Source: Melastoma dodecandrum
Lineage: Eukaryota > Streptophyta > Magnoliopsida > Myrtales > Melastomataceae
Length of the DNA stretch: 64,000 nt
Direction of reading: 5' to 3'
NCBI GenBank assembly: GCA_029817715.1
Contig: JARUPY010000087.1
Location: forward strand, 434,001 to 498,000
This document shows, piece by piece, positions 44,481 through 56,028 of this stretch. Below the pieces are notes generated by a model, which saw only the letters and a program-made list of their open reading frames with translations, was not told where the DNA came from and did not search any database. Each line of letters begins with the position of its first letter. Position 1 is the first letter of the stretch. A program made the position numbers and the translations under genes.

Positions 44481-45050
44481 AATAATCGGTCTAAATTAGT
44501 AATTAGGTATGGACTTTTTGTACTAGGCCCATCAGGCTTAATAATACGTTGTACAACGGCTTAATAATACGTTGTACATTGTACAACGTTTGAACAGTAT
44601 TTTTATCGTACAATGTGCAACAAAACAATTAATAATCAGCTGAAATTAGTAATCGGGTCAGATGCTTTTGTACTAGGCCCATCAGGCTTTGTAACTAGTT
44701 GTAGATTGTACGACGTTTGAACCGTGTTTTCGTGGTACAATGTTGAAAACACTATTCAAGCGTCGTACAATGTACAATGCTTAAATTAGTAATCGACCGA
44801 ATTTAGTGATCGAGTCGGTCATTTTGTACTAGGCCCATCGGGTTTAGTAACGGTTGTACATTATATGACGCTTGAATAATGTTTTCGTTGTACAAGGTAC
44901 AATAAACAACTAATAAATTGATAATCGATCGAAATTAGTAATCGAGTCTGGGCCTCCATCGGACTTAGTAACACGTTGTACATAGTACAAGTTTGAACAA
45001 TCATTTCATCGTACATTGTACAACGCTAGTATTAATAAGAACGTTTCTAC
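44481..45050. repeat. ~150-bp degenerate tandem repeat, four copies
   Basis: The marker ttgtactaggcccatc lies near 44,518, 44,669 and 44,824, with a decayed form (ctgggcctccatcgg) near 44,949. Each unit also has gaaattagtaatcg before the marker and cgttgtacattgtacaacgt-type sequence after it. Periods are about 151, 155 and 126. No gene is present. Confidence 0.75.
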
Positions 45051-45433
45051 TTTTCAAATTTATTAAGTAAATTCCGAAGCAAACTCCGAACCTATATCAC
45101 CTTATTTTTTTGATTGAATTTACAAAGGGCCGTTGTTATTAGAAACGCGTTGTACATTGTACTATGCAATTACATGTAGTACAATTGTAATTATTCAATT
45201 ATAATTTGAATCATAGTTGTTAAAGCGCAAAGCGTACAAAAAGCGCAAAAAACCCAAATTGCTTTAATCGCAAAGCCCGCTTTTGACATGTAGGGGCCAA
45301 TGTTAAACGAAATATATAATTCAACTAAGGAACTTCAATATAAGGTCAATTCAACATTTAATGTCATAAAATCAACGTTTTCAAATATTGAAATGCATAA
45401 GTTCATGACAAAAGGATATGATAACACAACAAT

Positions 45434-46180
45434 CTAAATATCTAAATCTATGTCGTTATTCATGCTCTCATCATCATATTCGCAATCCACCAAGGTGTTG
45501 TCCTCATTCGCATCTCCATCAATCTCCTCCTCGACGTCATGGACTTCATCATCATTATCAAACATTCTTGAACTACTTGAACCCCGTGCGTTTCTTACAA
45601 CGTGATGAACATACAGCGTCCCCTCACTGACTAGTAGCGACTCATCTTGCTCTTCTTCCATCTCACCGACTAGCCATTCATTACAATAATCAATGTCATC
45701 CATACAAAGAGGATCAATGGTATCTCGTTCATCGTATCTTCGCGCCTCTTTGTCACATGCATCCACCGCACTTTTCTGCCTCATCTTGCCCTTCTCCATT
45801 AAGAATAGATCCATAGGACCCTTTCCCTTAGTTCTTTTCTGAGATACTTCTCCACACGATGATGCAGCTCTCTTCGATCGTACAAGGGGGTCATCCACGT
45901 CTATTTGGATGTTGTTGTCGATTGGGATGGATGTAGTACTTCCAATCGCTTCTAGACGTGATATCCTTGCCTCGTCCATCTTACTTCGTAACTCATCCGT
46001 CACCTCTTGAGGACATTTTGTACATGATCTAGCATTCCTAAAAGATCCTATTTGGTGTTGCTTTGCACGGAAGATGCCGCCTTTCGACTATAGCCACAAA
46101 AATTCCAACTCACCGCATGCGGCTGTTTTGGATCTTTCACGTAATTGTACTTCCGACCAATGTCTTTTTCGAAGATTTAC
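45434..46180 (-). pseudogene. hAT transposase N-terminal fragment with BED-type zinc finger
   Basis: On the minus strand an open frame (46,003-45,434, 189 residues) is acidic and begins MTDELRSKMDEARISRLEAI. Just upstream in phase, and after a stop near 46,095, CGELEFLWL, KGGIFRAKQHQIGSFRNARS and CTKCPQEV resemble a BED zinc finger, the DNA-binding part of hAT transposases. The acidic end (DNDDEVHDVEEEIDGDANED) is as in hAT linkers. The catalytic and dimerisation domains are missing. It would at most bind DNA. Confidence 0.6.
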
Positions 46181-46199
46181 CCGATGAATCCATTCCTAA

Positions 46200-46480
46200 A
46201 ATCAGTTACAACAAACAACACAAGATTTGATCAGAAATTGAAGAAATCGAAACCCACATAAATTGAATTTGCTATTCGGATTCCATTAATCGAAACCCCA
46301 CACTGTGATGATGGACTCCACACAAATCAAAACCTCACATTTTGATATTCGGATTCCATTAATCAAAACCTCACAAATCAAAACCTCCACACGAATCAAA
46401 ACCACACATATTCCAAAACACCCATGTACGCAAGAGAAGAAATCAAAACCACGCAAGAGAAGAAATAAAAAATCACAGCA
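46200..46480. repeat. short imperfect repeats (ttcggattccattaatc, aatcaaaacc) in the hAT element
   Basis: ttcggattccattaatcgaaacc recurs near 46,276 and 46,344, and aaatcaaaacctc recurs several times. Part of the hAT interior; no gene. Confidence 0.55.
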
Positions 46481-46494
46481 AGAGAGGGAGGGTC

Positions 46495-46820
46495 GCGATG
46501 GTGTCCAACGGGGCGACGGGGTCCGGGGGGCAGGGCGACGGGGTCAGGCAGGGCGACGCCCGGCTAAGGGACGGGGTCAGGCTAGGAGACGGGTCAGGCA
46601 GGGCGACTACCGGCTGGGCGACGGGTCAGACAGGGCGACGGGGTCCGGCTAGGAGACGGGTCCGGCTGAGCCACGGGGTTCGGCTGAGCCACGGGGTCCC
46701 GGCGGAGCCACGAGGTCCGGCTGGGCACTGGGAGGAGTGCTTCTGGCGCCGGGAGGGAGGGCTTCGCCGGGAGGGAGGGCTTCTATGGGAGGGAGTGCGG
46801 AGGTAGTGTTTCTGACGGAA
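46495..46820. repeat. GC-rich minisatellite inside the hAT element
   Basis: Variable units of about 20-30 bp are built from ggcgacggggtc, cggctaggagacggg and ctgagccacgggg, ending in ggagggagggcttc repeats. The GC-rich content contrasts sharply with AT-rich surroundings. Confidence 0.7.
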
Positions 46821-47019
46821 AATAGGGTTTAGTTTTTAGGACCATTGCGCTTTTAGTCGCTTCGGCTGTACTCTGCGCTTCGAGCTTAAAGCCCAAAGCG
46901 CCTCCTAAGGGCGCGCTTCGTGCGGACCGCTCTAGATCTTGGGAGCAAAGTACTGGGGATGCGCTCTGCGCTTTAAGCGCACTTAGTGCGCGCTTTTGAC
47001 GACGCTAATTTGAATAGGA

Positions 47020-48196
47020 GAATGAGAAGGTTTCTTCCAAATAATTTACATATACTGACAGTACTTCAAACTCTTCCCGTACCCGACATAGGCTTGTTCG
47101 ACCTTGGGGACGTAAAATCACCCATACAAAACTACCAATTGAAAAGAACAAGCATTGAGGGCATCGCCAACCCCACCCGAAACTTCAAAAGCTTACCTGA
47201 TGCTAATCAGAAGTCTGCTTGGAGAAGTGTGACCACGGCCACGTTCATATTTTGCAGCATGTACTCCACGTTTGTGTCACAATTGGTTTCGGACCAAGTT
47301 GTTTGTCGAAGACGCATTGCCGTTTTCCATTGTCAGATGGATTTGAATAAGGGAAATGCAACGTTTAGAAGGCAAATGGCGCTGGGAGGATACATGGAGT
47401 GACCTGGTTTTATGGACGTGTATGAGGTGGATGAACTTTTGTCTTTTTCTGTCATTGTCACTCTCAAGATTGACAGAGTGATTGGTCGGGCAAAGATGGT
47501 GGTCGAACCAGCACATTAATTTTTCATTAAACCACATTTAAGGCTCTCACTCTGGCCATCTCGCTGAATTCATCCCGGATATCTTGCAGCTCCATGTGGG
47601 TATCCTGTAGCTCTCAGCAATGCCTAAAGCCAAATCCTTTGGAAGATCTTCCTGTCTCCGACGTGCATCCTTGCCTCAATGAACCAAAAAAAGGTGATGT
47701 ACCTTGGGTTCCTTTCTGTCTTTCTATTCATCAACAGTAGGCCTTATGGTGTAGGTTTTCATGACCTGATTTGGCGATTTTGCGATGGGGTTTTGTTGTT
47801 CACCAGAATATTGTAAAGGAAACTCAGATACGGGAGAGTATCATCACTTCTTAATGTTCAACTTTTTGCAGTTTCTTCCCAGAGATTCTAAAGTAAAGGA
47901 ACACGACAGCGGCTTTCTGTAACCAGCTGTAACAAGTTGAAAGCCACAGTAAGTCCATTAGCCGGTCTCAAACATTCATCAAGTCTGGGGTTGGTAAGCT
48001 TCACCTGTCCACTTTACTGTACAGGTAGGTAGGCCTTATTATTAAAGTTATACTGAAGACTGGGAAGAAAATACGGATCGGGAATGAATTCGAAGTACTC
48101 TCATTGGGCATTCTACAGCAATCTCTTCATAATTTGCGTATTTCAGATTTGCTTTATTATATCCTCATTTGGTTATCGACCTGGTTACGGTAAAAT
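47020..48196 (+). other. unrecognised, possibly gene-derived stretch between hAT and MULE
   Basis: A plus-strand frame at about 47,000-47,520 (interrupted by a stop at 47,400) has a non-random protein look (KGNATFRRQMALGGYME, VYEVDELLSFSVIVTLKID). I cannot assign it to a family. From 47,530 to 48,196 I see no gene. It may be an exon fragment of a host gene or the 5' terminal part of the MULE that follows. Confidence 0.3.
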
Positions 48197-48913
48197 ATGG
48201 ATGAAAGTGCTGCTTCAGATTGTCTCCGTACAGTGACGAACACGACGGAGGATGATATGTTAGGAATGACTTTCGATACGGAACATGAGGTCGGCCAGCT
48301 GTTTAGTTATACGCCATGATTCACGGTTTTAGTATTTGAAAAGAGGATTGTCGAAGACGACGAAATGGTGAATTTGCAATGCACAAGTTGGTGTGTTCGC
48401 AAGAAGGCCATCCTAAACATGTTTCTGACATTACTTTGCCAAAGAGGGCGAGTTCATTTGCGAGGATGGGGTGTCTTTTGTGAGCTTAAAACCTCTATCC
48501 ATGAAAGTGAATGTTGGGTTGTTACTTATGTTAATTTGGCCCACAACCATGATATGGTTCCTACAGCTTTATCGTGCTTCTCCCGTGAACGTCATAATGT
48601 TACAGATGAGGATATGGTAGTCGTGAAACGAATGATTAGTGTTGGTTTCAGACAATGTGATATTATGAGATTGATGGTTTCAGCTTCTTCTGGCCACGAT
48701 CATATTGGGTTTCTCTTGAAAGATCTGAACAATCGCAAGCTTAAGGATGAACGTCTTGAATCGTATTCAGCGTTCGATGCGGGATATGCATATTTACTGT
48801 CTAGGCAGGGGTCGGATACAGGTATGTCATTGGTTGCCTCGGTTGTGTCGGATGAAGTTCTCCGTATTTACTGGGCTGACAGCACATCTAAGCTAGATTA
48901 CAATACATTTGGT

Positions 48914-48997
48914 GACGTTTTGGACTTTGATTCAACATTCAAGACCAATGCTTGTGACATTTTGGACTTTGATTCAACATTCAAGACCAATGCTTAT
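48914..48997 (+). repeat. 42-bp in-frame tandem duplication in the transposase
   Basis: Two adjacent 42-bp units encode DVLDFDSTFKTNAC and DILDFDSTFKTNAY. They differ at two bases, so the event is recent compared with the age of the element. Confidence 0.9.
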
Positions 48998-49816
48998 GGT
49001 ATGCAAATGATCGTACTTGTTGGTGTTCACCACCATCATGAAACCACTGTCTTGGGATATGCTTTAATGGCCTCATAAACAACATAAGATTATATTTGAC
49101 TACTGCGCATGCATACAGATGTCATGGATGGGAAACACAAAATCTGTATAGTAACCGACGCAGACAGAGGAATGATAGCGGCCGTAAGAGAAGTGTGGCC
49201 GAATGCAAGACATCGCCTTTGTCTGTGGTACCTAAGCCGAAACATTGCTCGTCATGATCGTGATCCAGAATTGAGGTCCAAGATATCCTCTTTCATGTAT
49301 GTTACAAAACCCATTGAGGAGGCTGAGTTGTATTGGGCTGAGACAGTTGAAAATGTCGGGACCGTTAGTAGTCGATGGTTAGATCAACTTTATTCAAGCC
49401 AACATATGTGGTGCCAGACGTAATGTCAAGGTCATTTCTGGGCGGAGTTTAAAAGCACGCAGCGCTACGAGAGGATGCATGCGCACATAAAATGTTACGT
49501 GAAAGGTTCTCTCAAGCTCCATGAGTTCATCCACCATTTCGACAGAGCTGTCGCTGATATTCGGCATAAGGAAAACATGTCTGATTTTAACTCAATAAAC
49601 AAGTCCCACAAACCAGTTACAATGCTGCGGCAACTCGAAGAGGATGCAAGTAGAATTATACACTGAAATCTTTTTGGAAAGTTCAACTGTAGATGCATAA
49701 AGAAGCATTACATTACGTTCAAGAACTATTAGATGGGAACATTAATCGTGTATATCAACTTGGAAGCTATGATGCAGATTGAGTTGCGGCTATAGTTACT
49801 TCAAATAAGACTCGAA

Positions 49817-49932
49817 CCAGCCTGACTTGTAGTTGTGATGTTTGGTTTGCCTTGTGGGCATGTATTCCACATTGCCAGCCTGACTTGTAGTTGTGATGTT
49901 TGGTTTGCCTTGTGGGCATGTATTCCACATTG
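49817..49932 (+). repeat. 58-bp tandem duplication in the SWIM zinc-finger region
   Basis: Two identical 58-bp units start ccagcctgacttgtagttgt at 49,817 and 49,875. The length is not a multiple of three, so it shifts the transposase frame. Confidence 0.9.
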
Positions 49933-50581
49933 CCAAGGTTGAGGGCATGAAGACTCTACCAGAATGCCTAGTGATGACTCGTTGGACGAAACATGCTAAA
50001 TCAGTATATAATGATCCCGCCCGTTTAGGTGTATACGATACTACACCTGAAGATTTCCGCCAAGGTCTGTTTATGACATCATGTTGTCGTCTTTTTTTTC
50101 TTGGCGGAACATCTGAGACTGCATATCAAAAGGGACGGCATTCTATTAATGACAAAACCAGGTCAGTGGAGAAGCTGTGCTCGGAACATGATGTTGTAGT
50201 TAACATCGACGATGGTAGGAAGGCATGGGGAATGTGTACAGTGAATAGAAAAGGGAAAAGAATATTGGTAGCCACCCGCCCTAATGGTGATCCTGGAACA
50301 TCACGGCCGACTCCAACTAACATTCCTGGGAATGTATTCATCAACACAGTATTTGAATCAAAATGGACTACAGGAGAAATGTACAGAGGCCCCATTGAAG
50401 ACTCCACTTTCGGACAGTGCCGTAGTTGAAGTTAGGTACCATGCATATATGGTCCACTGTTTTTTGCGTTAAAAGATAAGCATGCAGATAGTTGATGCAG
50501 GTCATCGTAAATCGATATTAGACCATATTTACCACAACAAAAAATGAAGATTATCAAAATCATGCAGCAGAACTACAACTC

Positions 50582-52942
50582 TTAAGATGTAGATGTCAGA
50601 GCATACAACTTCTCCTTTGTTATCCGCACTTTCTTGGGTGGCCACTTCCTCACCTTCCCCAATATGTTCTTCTTTATGACGTTACCGTGTCATTTGATGA
50701 GGCTGATTGCTAACCTAAATCTATCCATGGGAAATATCCTCTGCACATGACAGTAAAAAAGGTTATAATGACTTAGTAATTAGTAAAGGGTCATGCATGT
50801 AGTTACCACGTTTTCCAGGCCAATAAGTACATTAGGCATAGACATGAACTTCGTGATGAATAATCCGCAGTCTGCACTACACGTTTTGATAAAAAATGTG
50901 TAGTTAAGATCATTGTCGATAAAGTAAGTTAATGACAGATGAAAACTAAGCTTACTTGTTAGCTGTTTCAAATTGCCTGGGCACATTTGCCGGGTAACGC
51001 ATCTTCCAACCACGTATATCCGGTTTCATGTCCGATGTAGACTTGTTCACATTTTCCTCCATGATGATGCGAATGAGCTCCACAATTCTGACGTGAAGGT
51101 CAGACCTGCCATGATGTTTGAGCAGTTTGTTGTTTGCCGCGTCCAAAATCAGTACCTCGAAGCTAATGAAATTAATGACTTGTAGCGTCCAGTGGTTTCC
51201 AGAGACGCACAAAGGTATAAAAATCTGTTAGTACATAACGTAGTAGTACATTTTTGACATCGTTAGTACATTTGTGACATTATTAGCAAACATTTGTGTG
51301 GGTTCTCGTGATAACTTACCATGTTGACATCCTCATTGCGCCCAATATGTGCTTTAGCCTGCTTGTATAATGTCGAACGACCATCAGGTGTGATTTCTGG
51401 CATGCTAGCGGCACTGTAATTGTTGGCTGCTAGATCCTGTTAGTTACATTTAACATCAGTATGTTACAATATTTCACAACTGAAAACAAAAACAAACAAA
51501 AGTTTCTTAACTAACCCCTAGCCAGGTTGTTAGATACCAATTCCTTGCATACTCATCCTTTGAATTTGAATTCAACATTAAAGCGCGATAATCTACAGTA
51601 TGTAATTTTGATCATTTAATATCTGACCATCAAAAAGTTACATGATTTTTTTGTGAAGTTATATCCATGGCCCTTACATCATTATGAATCCACCGATTGA
51701 GTTTCAAGTCAGCATTTCCTGTCCTTGAAATGCTGACAGAATCGGCAAAACAAAGAAGCTCGCTGCAAGTTAGAAAGGAAAGTACAAACACAAGCTTCAA
51801 CCAATCAACATAGTGGCCTTACACTTGGGTTCGGTCAAAAACTGCAATTGAAAAAAATACTACAATGAAAACAAACCTAGGATGGAGATCCTCATTCCAT
51901 GCATATGACAGGACAGACCAATCGGCCGGTGAAATTGATTTCAGGTCTGCCATTTCAACATCTTTAGAAATGAGGATATCAATGTCCTAAACATTTAAGA
52001 AGCAAATCTGTCTTACAATCCTGTGGCTGAGATAAGAGCAGCATGTTGAATTCAACAAACAATACATTCGGCTGCTTATACAATTATACCTCTTTCTTAT
52101 TTCTCTTAGCTCGACGTGTCGCCGGGTTCTCTGTCACGAAGGGTGATGTTGTCAACACAGAAGGCTTTTGTGCTGATTCAGGACGTGTTTGCATAGTCCT
52201 TGGCTTTTTTACCAGCGTTGTCGATGATGTACTCTCCTGCACCACAATTACAAAGAAATGAAATTTCTGTTGCTTACATCACAGCGTTTCGAAACAATAA
52301 TGTATAATTAATTATATTATAAAATAGTTCTATACACCTGATTAGGCTTGACAAATGGAACACCTTCATCTTTTGGTGTTACTTGTGTTTGGGTGATTAA
52401 CATGTCATCTTCTTCCTCCTGAACATCCTGGGTGTCATTGTGCTGGATCTCATCTACATCGTCCTGTGTCTGCATCCCCTCAGACACATCTGCTTTAGGA
52501 GTGTCAGTAGCAATGACCTCAGTCCCCGGAATTTGCACCATCTTGTTTAGTGTATCTTCCAGAGCTCTCTCTTTTTACTCAGTCTCAGATAATTCTTCAA
52601 TGGCCTGCTCCGCCGCCATTTCAACATATAGGTGATCTTCATCTTGGCCATCTGACTCCGGCAGCGACCCTAATTATATCACGTCCTTACGTTTCGTGGT
52701 TAATATGCCAGGAGCGTCCACATTGTCTGTCATTCCCTGGTCTTTGACAGCTGCGTCATTAATCGGTGGGTTCGTTGTTGCATCTTCAGCTTCCAGGTTG
52801 GCCTCATCCTCCACATCATTCTCCTGATGTCCAGATATACCCGGTGTTGGTCAAACCTTTTTGATCGACTGTCCAAGCTTTTCTTTTTCTTTTTAAGCCA
52901 AACGAAATTTGTGGGGGTTTGTATAGATGTAATTGTACTCAA
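50582..52942 (-). pseudogene. ULP1-like (C48) cysteine protease gene carried by the MULE, multi-exon
   Basis: The minus-strand gene lies tail to tail with the transposase. Its N-terminal part is acidic and low-complexity (52,317-52,541, 52,730-52,942). Middle exons read ADWSVLSYAWNEDLHP (near 51,920), LLCFADSVSISRTGNADLKL (near 51,750-51,690) and NSNSKDEYARNWYLTTW (near 51,560). The protease core has catalytic histidine in GNHWTLQVINF (near 51,195), aspartate in VLILDAANN, and cysteine in SADCGLFITKF (near 50,870). GT/AG pairs at about 50,957-50,887 and elsewhere mark introns. ULP1 proteases remove SUMO. Such a pair matches Kaonashi-type MULEs. A stop near 50,690 and uncertain upstream exons leave function doubtful. 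Confidence 0.7.
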
Positions 52943-53306
52943 ATAGAAATATAGAAATTAATGAGATGGGAGCAGTAGGGTTAAGTTAGTAGGGTCTTGT
53001 TCAAAAATCAATTAAGTTATTTGGAAGGGGTGCATGCAAATTCAGGCCTGAGGCAAGCACTCTGAAGCCATGCACTCCTGAGGTCTGCTAAATTTTCTGA
53101 AAAATGAAGACGACTGAAAGCGAAGTTACATCGGGCATCATACACAGTGATTGAACGAGTTTCAAAAGTTAAGAGAAGAAGAAAATGACAGAGAAAATCA
53201 GAACCAAAGGTGGGGAAGTTTATTTTGTTGTTGGTTGGGATTGTTTGAACAGGAAACTAGATGAGTTCGTGTTTGGTCAAAAGGTTTCTCCTCTTCTGTT
53301 GTTACC
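52943..53306. other. interval between ULP1 gene and Pack-MULE
   Basis: No gene seen. It probably holds the right end of the FAR1/ULP1 MULE. I could not find a terminal inverted repeat matching the left side, which fits Kaonashi-type elements often lacking long ones. Confidence 0.35.
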
Positions 53307-53315
53307 TTTCGATAC

Positions 53316-53403
53316 GGAGTTTTATTCCTAAATAACGTACGTTCGTAAATTATTTCGTCAAATATCGTCAGAAGTTTGGAAATTGGTTGACTAAGGTAAC
53401 AAA
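53316..53403 (+). repeat. left terminal inverted repeat of the Pack-MULE
   Basis: It aligns with the inverse of 56,945-57,031 at roughly 80% identity by eye. Shared blocks are attcctaaataac, aaattatttcgtcaaata, cgtcaga and actaaggta. Confidence 0.88.
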
Positions 53404-53409
53404 ATGTTT

Positions 53410-53870
53410 TCTCCTTTGCTTATTGACAACGAATAAGCAAGTTCGGTAACTTCTCGGAGACCCCCAACTAACCTGACCGCGAAGAATATGCTGCGGCTTT
53501 ACAAATCGATGGCCGCGACAAGAAGGAATGGCGGCAGCCCCGAACAACTTCCGGCGTCCTCCCTTCGCCGACTCCACGCTCGAAGCCTTCTCTCTCCGGC
53601 GTCTAGGACCTGTCTTCCATCGTCTAAAGATAAGGAGGACTTGACTCCCACCTCCCGTAGCCTTGTGGCTTCACGGGAGGACTCATTTTGTTTTAACGAT
53701 TTTTTGCTTGCGTAGGTGTAGAAGGCAGAGAGCTTGGAGCTGGTTTCCGAAGGCATCCCGCACCAGCAGCCAAAGACTCTCACATTCCCTCCCTTTCGTA
53801 GGTCCTAGCATGGTGGGACGTGTTACAGCACCCAATCAAGCCAAAACAACTCGGTAAGTCCGAGCATGCC
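53410..53870 (+). other. GC-rich coding-like segment of unknown origin in the Pack-MULE
   Basis: Frames at 53,488-53,715 (MLRLYKSMAATRRNGGSPEQ) and 53,499-53,783 minus are GC-rich and could be a captured 5' exon. Neither is recognised. A gcgtag|gtgtag junction near 53,716 resembles a splice site, but I cannot assign it. Confidence 0.3.
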
Positions 53871-54228
53871 TCGGATTTGCCTGTAAAACCTTCGATTTTT
53901 GCTGCATATCTTTCTGTGTACTTGTCAGAATCACGTGAAATCACTTGCATTTGATTTTTAACTTAAATACGATTCTAAAGACACCAATCAAGCTCAATTT
54001 GAGTTCTTACCCTAGGAGTTTCAAACCAAACACTATATTGGTTGCAGACAACCGAGTTTCGCACGTTTGGACATGTTCTTTGCGTTTTTGCCTTTCGTTG
54101 AACTTCAAATATACTCTAGACATGTCACACTAGTTTTACATGATGTTTCATGCACAAAGGTTTAGTGGTTTCAAAATGGCGTGGCATTTACACGAATGGA
54201 GTGTTTTCGAAGAATCCGAACACCCCTA

Positions 54229-54595
54229 GGTTCGGATCTGCATGTCGGTAGTTCACTCTTTCACTCATTACTTCCGGTCTGGAACTCATATTAACCTAAA
54301 ACATATGCCATTAGATGGCTGACTTGAAGAGCTTTATTTTGAGTATAATTAGGCTCGTTTTTGTGAACTGAACTTACATGTTTTTCTGAGAGGTAACAAA
54401 ACTGTCGAAGGTTCGGATCTGCATGTTGGTCCCTCACTCTTTTATTCATAACTTACGTTCTAGACCTCATATTGGCATAAAACTTATATTATTGGATTTC
54501 TGGCTTGTAGAGCTTTCTTTCAAGTATAAATAGGCTCATCTTTATGGATGGAGCCGAAAGTTACACATATTTTCTGAAAGGCAGAAAAACTACCA
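54229..54595 (+). repeat. ~182-bp tandem duplication in the Pack-MULE
   Basis: The two copies start with aggttcggatctgcatgt at 54,229 and 54,411. They share tcactctttcactcat-type, gacttgaagagcttt-type and taggctc blocks. They have diverged by many substitutions. Confidence 0.75.
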
Positions 54596-54599
54596 CGGT

Positions 54600-56000
54600 T
54601 GAGAATCGTTCGATTACGCACATTGTTTACCTTCATGTCTTGAACTTGCTTATTCGTTGTCGTTAACATATTTCTAAGTCTATGAACTTAGCTTCTAGCA
54701 TGCGTACATTATTGTTTGCTAATCATTTTCCTTTCTCGATGTTTTCGCATCTGAAAATACAATCCCATCAATTCGGGTGACGTTCAGGACGTATGCGAGG
54801 TCAACGGGCTCAAACGCCCCACGGAATGGACAGGTTGTGCTCTTCCAGTTTCCAACTTCATATCTCAAACTCTCGACATTAGAAAACAGGTGGTGTGGCC
54901 CATCACCACCATATGCGTGTGGCCCATCACCACCATATGGTGGTCAGAATCCACTAGACATCAACGAACGGCTGCAACACACTACAGGAAGAGCTCTTCA
55001 TGATGATGCGCATGGATCGAAGTGGAAACGCTCCAAGCGGCCCCAACAAACCGGAAGTACAAAGGGGAGGTGCGGGCATCCACGAATTACTCATTTCCAC
55101 ATGTAACGGGTTGCGAGCCCAAGTGCATAGGCCCGCAGTCACCGTTCTTCCTCGCTCCCTTTGATCTAAATAATTGTTTGTGTTTGCTGTGGTGCATGCT
55201 GTTAGGCACTTAGGATTTTCGTCGCATGTGATTGTTAAACAAATATACTTGAGTTTGGGTTCAACGCTCGAATCGGGTCCAACGCCCGTAAAACAGTGAT
55301 ATGAGTCTAGAGTCATGCCCGAATAAGGTCCAATGCCCGTTAACCAAAAGCAATCTTTTGGAGCAAACGCCACCTCTTCGCATGTTTAGATGTAAGAGTT
55401 AGTAAATAGGAATTCCCGAACACACTCTGGTCTTTCCGACTTAAACCAGCTTTCAAACTTCAATCGTTGGCGACTCCGTATAGTTTGCCAAGGTTAAACG
55501 ACAACACTATTTTTACAGAGCCATTTTGGATGGGTAACGGGGACATGAGCCGCTCCCCGAGTCCTCCTTAAAATTCACAAACGAGGCCTTAGTGCAGCCT
55601 TCGCTCGTCGCCTTCAAGGAACTGAAGACGATTGACGAAATTTCCCGCAGGCCCATTCGAGAATCAAGGGAGGGCTCAATTCAATTCCCTTCATCGGCGT
55701 CCGACGCTCGAGTCGTGGCGCCGACCGGATTCGGCCTTGGGGTCGTCCGAACTGTAGCATACGTGCTAAGCCGGAGGGCGCGCGTACAACGACTTCAGAT
55801 CATCCTTAAAAGTCAGTCTTTGTAAGGCTGACTTCCACAGGGCAATAACTCTTTCAAGATTAAAAGAAATACTTTCATCCATAGTACCTTCCTCTCAGCA
55901 ATCTAAAATCCCCCCAAGAGACAAATCCCACCTCCCAATTATCTCCGATCGAGCTTTCTTTCTTCCCTCTTTCGCCAAGCAAATCCGACCTCCTAATTCT
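54600..56000. other. Pack-MULE interior, mostly non-coding
   Basis: Short frames (54,777-55,106 plus; 54,954-55,373 minus) have no recognised domain. A stretch near 55,467 reads ttggcgactccg, like the sequence after Tat LTR ends, so 55,180-55,480 may be an LTR scrap. ccaacgcccg/ccaatgcccg repeats near 55,280-55,340. Confidence 0.3.
55810..55834. repeat. dyad aagtcag...ctgactt in the Pack-MULE
   Basis: An aagtcagtctt / aaggctgactt inverted pair around tgt. The same motif is repeated near the right end of the element (56,775-56,946). Confidence 0.7.
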
Positions 56001-56028
56001 CTCCGATGGCCGGCGAACCTCAGCCGCC

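Larger units (their letters stand above)
45212..47007 (-). mobile_element. complete hAT-family DNA transposon insertion, non-autonomous
   Basis: An 8-bp direct repeat ATTTGAAT flanks the element (45,204-45,211 and 47,008-47,015), the hallmark target duplication of hAT elements. Imperfect terminal inverted repeats are catagttgttaaagcgc on the left and, in inverse, tagcgtcgtcaaaagcgc on the right. The interior carries a transposase N-terminal relic (minus strand) and a GC-rich minisatellite. There is no catalytic domain, so the copy depends on another element. Confidence 0.85.
48197..50429 (+). pseudogene. FAR1/FHY3-like MULE transposase
   Basis: An ATG at 48,197 (MDESAASD) leads into a FAR1 DNA-binding domain (GMTFDTEHEVGQLFSY, then after a stop near 48,319 ELKTSIHESECWVVTYVNLAHNHD). 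The MULE catalytic region follows (LDFDSTFKTNAYGMQMIVLVGV near 48,961-49,030; IVTDADRGMIAAVREVWPNA near 49,147-49,210; HRLCLWYLSRNI), then FKSTQRYERMHAHIK. The SWIM zinc finger is readable as MFGLPCGHVFHIAKVEG near 49,896-49,950. A 42-bp in-frame duplication (48,914-48,997) doubles the first catalytic aspartate segment. A 58-bp duplication (49,817-49,932) splits the zinc finger and shifts frame. Dead copy. Confidence 0.8.

Noticed and set aside
46305..46806. Arginine/glycine-rich ORFs
   Set aside because: They are translations of the GC-rich minisatellite inside the hAT element and are open in several frames only because of repeat composition.
47020..47520. Possible MATH/TRAF-like domain in the plus-strand frame
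   Set aside because: A few residues near the end (GYME...VYEVDE...VIVTLKI) are suggestive, but the order and spacing are too weak to name a family.
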